23,778 nt of DNA, from IMG/VR virus record IMGVR_UViG_3300021957_006654, positions 1 through 23,778 of that record; one strand, given 5' to 3'. A program made the translations under genes and the position numbers. Position 1 is the first letter of the stretch. Every line of letters starts with the position of its first letter. The stretch is from a virus. The notes beneath the pieces are model-generated. The model was given only the letters and a program-made list of their open reading frames with translations, was not told the origin of the DNA and ran no database searches. Below are positions 22,349 to 23,778 of the stretch, one piece after another.

Positions 22349-22653
22349 GTTACATAATCGGTAAACCTTGTGAGTCTACTTGCGATACAGCTTGTGTTGC
22401 AGTATGCCCGGTGGATTGTATTAATGGACCTATAGAAGTTGAAGGACTAGGGCAGGAAGTTGATGGGATGAAAATAGGTCCAAAAGACATGTTATATATT
22501 AATCCCGAAGAGTGTATTGATTGCGGAGCTTGTTTGCCTGAATGCCCAGTTGATGCTATTTATGATAGCGAGGAGGATGCTATCTTAAAGGATGGAACCG
22601 ATGAATACGTTAATAGAAATTATAAATTTTATGGTCTTGAATACAAAGGTTAG
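22345..22653 (+). CDS. Ferredoxin, 7Fe/FdxA-like
   Basis: 102 residues. First cluster region C9-x7-C17-x3-C21-P with an extra C13 and C25; second region C57-x2-C60-x2-C63-x3-C67-P, a classical [4Fe-4S] motif. The first spacing is that of 7Fe ferredoxins ([3Fe-4S] plus [4Fe-4S]), although C13 could allow a second [4Fe-4S]. It is a small soluble electron carrier, probably between the neighbouring FNR and QueE or the radical SAM protein at 15812. Confidence 0.88.
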   Translation: MSYIIGKPCESTCDTACVAVCPVDCINGPIEVEGLGQEVDGMKIGPKDMLYINPEECIDCGACLPECPVDAIYDSEEDAILKDGTDEYVNRNYKFYGLEYKG

Positions 22654-23269
22654 AATTTTTCTAACAAGTCTATTAGTTTTAACGTTATCTTGTACAAAAG
22701 CACAGGATTTACGAAAACCTACAGGTAATACAGAATTAAGAGAAGAAGTTATAATTGATACTGATATCTTTACTGTAATTTACTCAGAAACAAAAGAACA
22801 GCCACTTGAACTTACTTATAGATCTAGTAATAGACCTAAAAATGTAGATAGAGGGTCTATGAACTTTTATACTGAAGATGATTACCATACATCTGATAAT
22901 GCTGACTACTATAAAAACGTATGGGATAAAGGTCATCTCGCACCTGCAGCAACATTCTCTGATTCTAGAGAAAATTTAAAACAGACATTCACCTATCTAA
23001 ATAGCGCTCTACAAAACCAATACCTTAATAGAGGAGCATGGAGATTATTAGAAGAGCAAGAAAGAAGATGGGATGATGCACAGGAATTAATAGTAACTGT
23101 ATTTATACAATTTTCGGATTCTATATTACCCACAGGAGCTAACATTCCTTCCTATTTCACCAAACAAATATATTTCACAGATGATAACGAATATAAATGT
23201 TACTACTTTCCTAATGAAAGACCTGAAAAGGACTGGGAAGAGTACCTTATAGAGTGCGATCATGACTAG
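22631..23269 (+). CDS. Exported DNA/RNA non-specific endonuclease (NUC family)
   Basis: 212 residues from the ATG at 22631, which gives a good signal peptide (NTKVRIFLTSLLVLTLSCTKAQ); an earlier ATG lies deep in the ferredoxin gene. Cleavage may be after TKA or at the Cys as a lipoprotein. The beta-beta-alpha-metal active site is D99-K100-G-H102-LAPA (usually DRGH), with the metal Asn N124 (LNSALQ) and E141 (WRLLEE). The key His, Asn and Glu are present, so activity is likely. It would cut DNA or RNA outside the cytoplasm. Overlaps the ferredoxin by 23 bases. The gap to the TonB receptor holds a hairpin and a palindrome. Confidence 0.85.
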   Translation: MVLNTKVRIFLTSLLVLTLSCTKAQDLRKPTGNTELREEVIIDTDIFTVIYSETKEQPLELTYRSSNRPKNVDRGSMNFYTEDDYHTSDNADYYKNVWDKGHLAPAATFSDSRENLKQTFTYLNSALQNQYLNRGAWRLLEEQERRWDDAQELIVTVFIQFSDSILPTGANIPSYFTKQIYFTDDNEYKCYYFPNERPEKDWEEYLIECDHD

Positions 23270-23301
23270 TAAACAGGTTAAAGAGATTACGAATTAGAAC
23301 A

Positions 23302-23317
23302 CGATCAAAATTGATCG
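23302..23317 (+). repeat. Inverted repeat (hairpin) upstream of the TonB receptor
   Basis: CGATCA (23302-23307), AAAT, TGATCG (23312-23317): a perfect six-pair stem with a four-base loop. It is not followed by a T-run, so it is more likely an operator or RNA structure than a terminator. Confidence 0.5.
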
Positions 23318-23336
23318 ATGTAAAGGTTATATTTTG

Positions 23337-23352
23337 TTTAATTTAAATTAAA
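23337..23352 (+). repeat. AT palindrome five bases before the TonB receptor start
   Basis: TTTAATTTAAATTAAA is a perfect 16-base palindrome ending five bases before the ATG at 23358. The element TATATTTTG (23328-23336) directly before it is a near match to the Bacteroidota -7 box, so a promoter with an overlapping operator is possible, but such AT runs also arise by chance here. Confidence 0.3.
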
Positions 23353-23357
23353 TTTTA

Positions 23358-23778
23358 ATGAGAAAACTCGTTACACTACTGTTAGTTTTTCTAACATTAG
23401 GAGCTTACGCTCAAGACAGAGGTGGTGACCAAAAAGAGGTTATCATTGAAAAGCTTGAAGAAGTAGTAGTTACATCGGGTGTTATTGACGTTGCCAAAGA
23501 AAGGGAGACGCCAATCGCCGTAAGTACTATTTCAGCTCAAGAAGTTCAATTAAAGACAGGTAATTTAGAATTTCCTGAAATAATGAACAAGACACCAGGT
23601 GTCTATGCTACAAAACAAGGAGGTGGATATGGTGATAGCCGTATTTCATTGAGAGGTTTTGATCAGCGTAATACATCTTTCCTTATCAACGGACAACCGG
23701 TCAATGATATGGAAAACGGTTGGGTGTATTGGTCAAACTGGGCTGGATTAACTGATGTTGCATCAGGTATTCAGATCC
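23358..23778 (+). CDS. TonB-dependent outer-membrane receptor (3' truncated)
   Basis: 140 codons visible. A signal peptide (RKLVTLLLVFLTLGAYAQ, cleavage before Gln) is followed by a TonB-box-like EEVVVTSGVID and a plug domain: TPIAVSTISAQEV, FPEIMNKTPGVYATKQGGG, SRISLRGFDQRNTSFLINGQPVND. The order matches TonB-dependent receptors of Bacteroidota. No N-terminal carboxypeptidase-like domain is present, unlike SusC. The barrel lies beyond the window. It would import large nutrients (siderophores, glycans, vitamins) using TonB energy. Base composition appears slightly less AT-rich than the replication genes, hinting at recent acquisition from a host. Confidence 0.9.
   Translation, partial: MRKLVTLLLVFLTLGAYAQDRGGDQKEVIIEKLEEVVVTSGVIDVAKERETPIAVSTISAQEVQLKTGNLEFPEIMNKTPGVYATKQGGGYGDSRISLRGFDQRNTSFLINGQPVNDMENGWVYWSNWAGLTDVASGIQI

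Noticed and set aside
23262-23297. Eleven-codon ORF after the nuclease
   Set aside because: Too short to support, with no further evidence beyond an overlapping start.
1-23778. CRISPR array or insertion sequence
   Set aside because: No regularly spaced direct repeats, transposase or flanking terminal repeats were seen; the only repeated sequence is the lipoprotein heptads.

Overview
The window looks like part of an AT-rich (about one third GC by eye) tailed-phage genome of T4-like character that infects a member of the Bacteroidota, probably a marine flavobacterium. The phage assignment rests on a T4-type replication and recombination set: gp32-like single-strand binding protein, UvsX, RNase H/FEN nuclease, gp41-type helicase, and class I ribonucleotide reductase with its own thioredoxin. 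These follow virion-protein genes at the left edge. The host assignment rests on promoters of the form GTTG-N20-TATATTWA, exported proteins with Bacteroidota-type signal peptides, and a TonB-dependent receptor at the right edge. Every gene found is on the + strand. Genes are packed tightly, with many ATGA or TAATG overlaps. No stretch over 300 bases lacks a gene; the longest gap is 107 bases, before nrdB.

Layout. 1-2489: end of a virion gene block (a baseplate-hub-like protein and an unknown). 2504-9406: replication block with a short, divergent family A DNA polymerase, an unknown, gp32, UvsX, the 5' nuclease, two overlapping nucleotidyltransferases and the helicase. 9413-13128: promoter, structured leader, nrdB, nrdA, small proteins and thioredoxin, forming a self-contained dNTP supply unit. 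13129-15746: an unknown, QueC, a mini membrane protein, a secreted protein, an initiator-type tRNA-fMet and a coiled-coil lipoprotein, closed by a terminator at about 15766. 15812-19873: a modification cassette (radical SAM protein with N-terminal SPASM-like cysteines, two 2OG-Fe(II) oxygenase-fold proteins, a NodU/TobZ-type carbamoyltransferase) plus small proteins. 19877-22653: promoter, small membrane protein, QueD, QueE, a ferredoxin-NAD(P) reductase, a small helical protein and a 7Fe-type ferredoxin. 22631-23778: an exported NUC-family nuclease and the start of a TonB-dependent receptor that runs off the window.

How the genes work together. QueD, QueE and QueC make preQ0 from the GTP-derived pterin precursor. 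In phages this pathway usually feeds 7-deazaguanine modification of DNA or tRNA. No FolE, QueF or DpdA is in the window. QueE needs a low-potential electron donor, and the reductase and ferredoxin right after it look like a phage-encoded supply line that could also serve the second radical SAM protein. RNR and thioredoxin make dNTPs for the replisome. The envelope proteins (secreted protein, lipoprotein, exported nuclease, TonB receptor) suggest that the phage remodels the host surface during infection.

Most unusual signals: an initiator tRNA in a phage; a TonB-dependent receptor and exported nuclease at its edge; a QueC without its four zinc cysteines; interleaved stem pairs (possible H-type pseudoknots) in the nrdB leader and before queC; and five promoters of one architecture, one of which predicts an almost leaderless mRNA.
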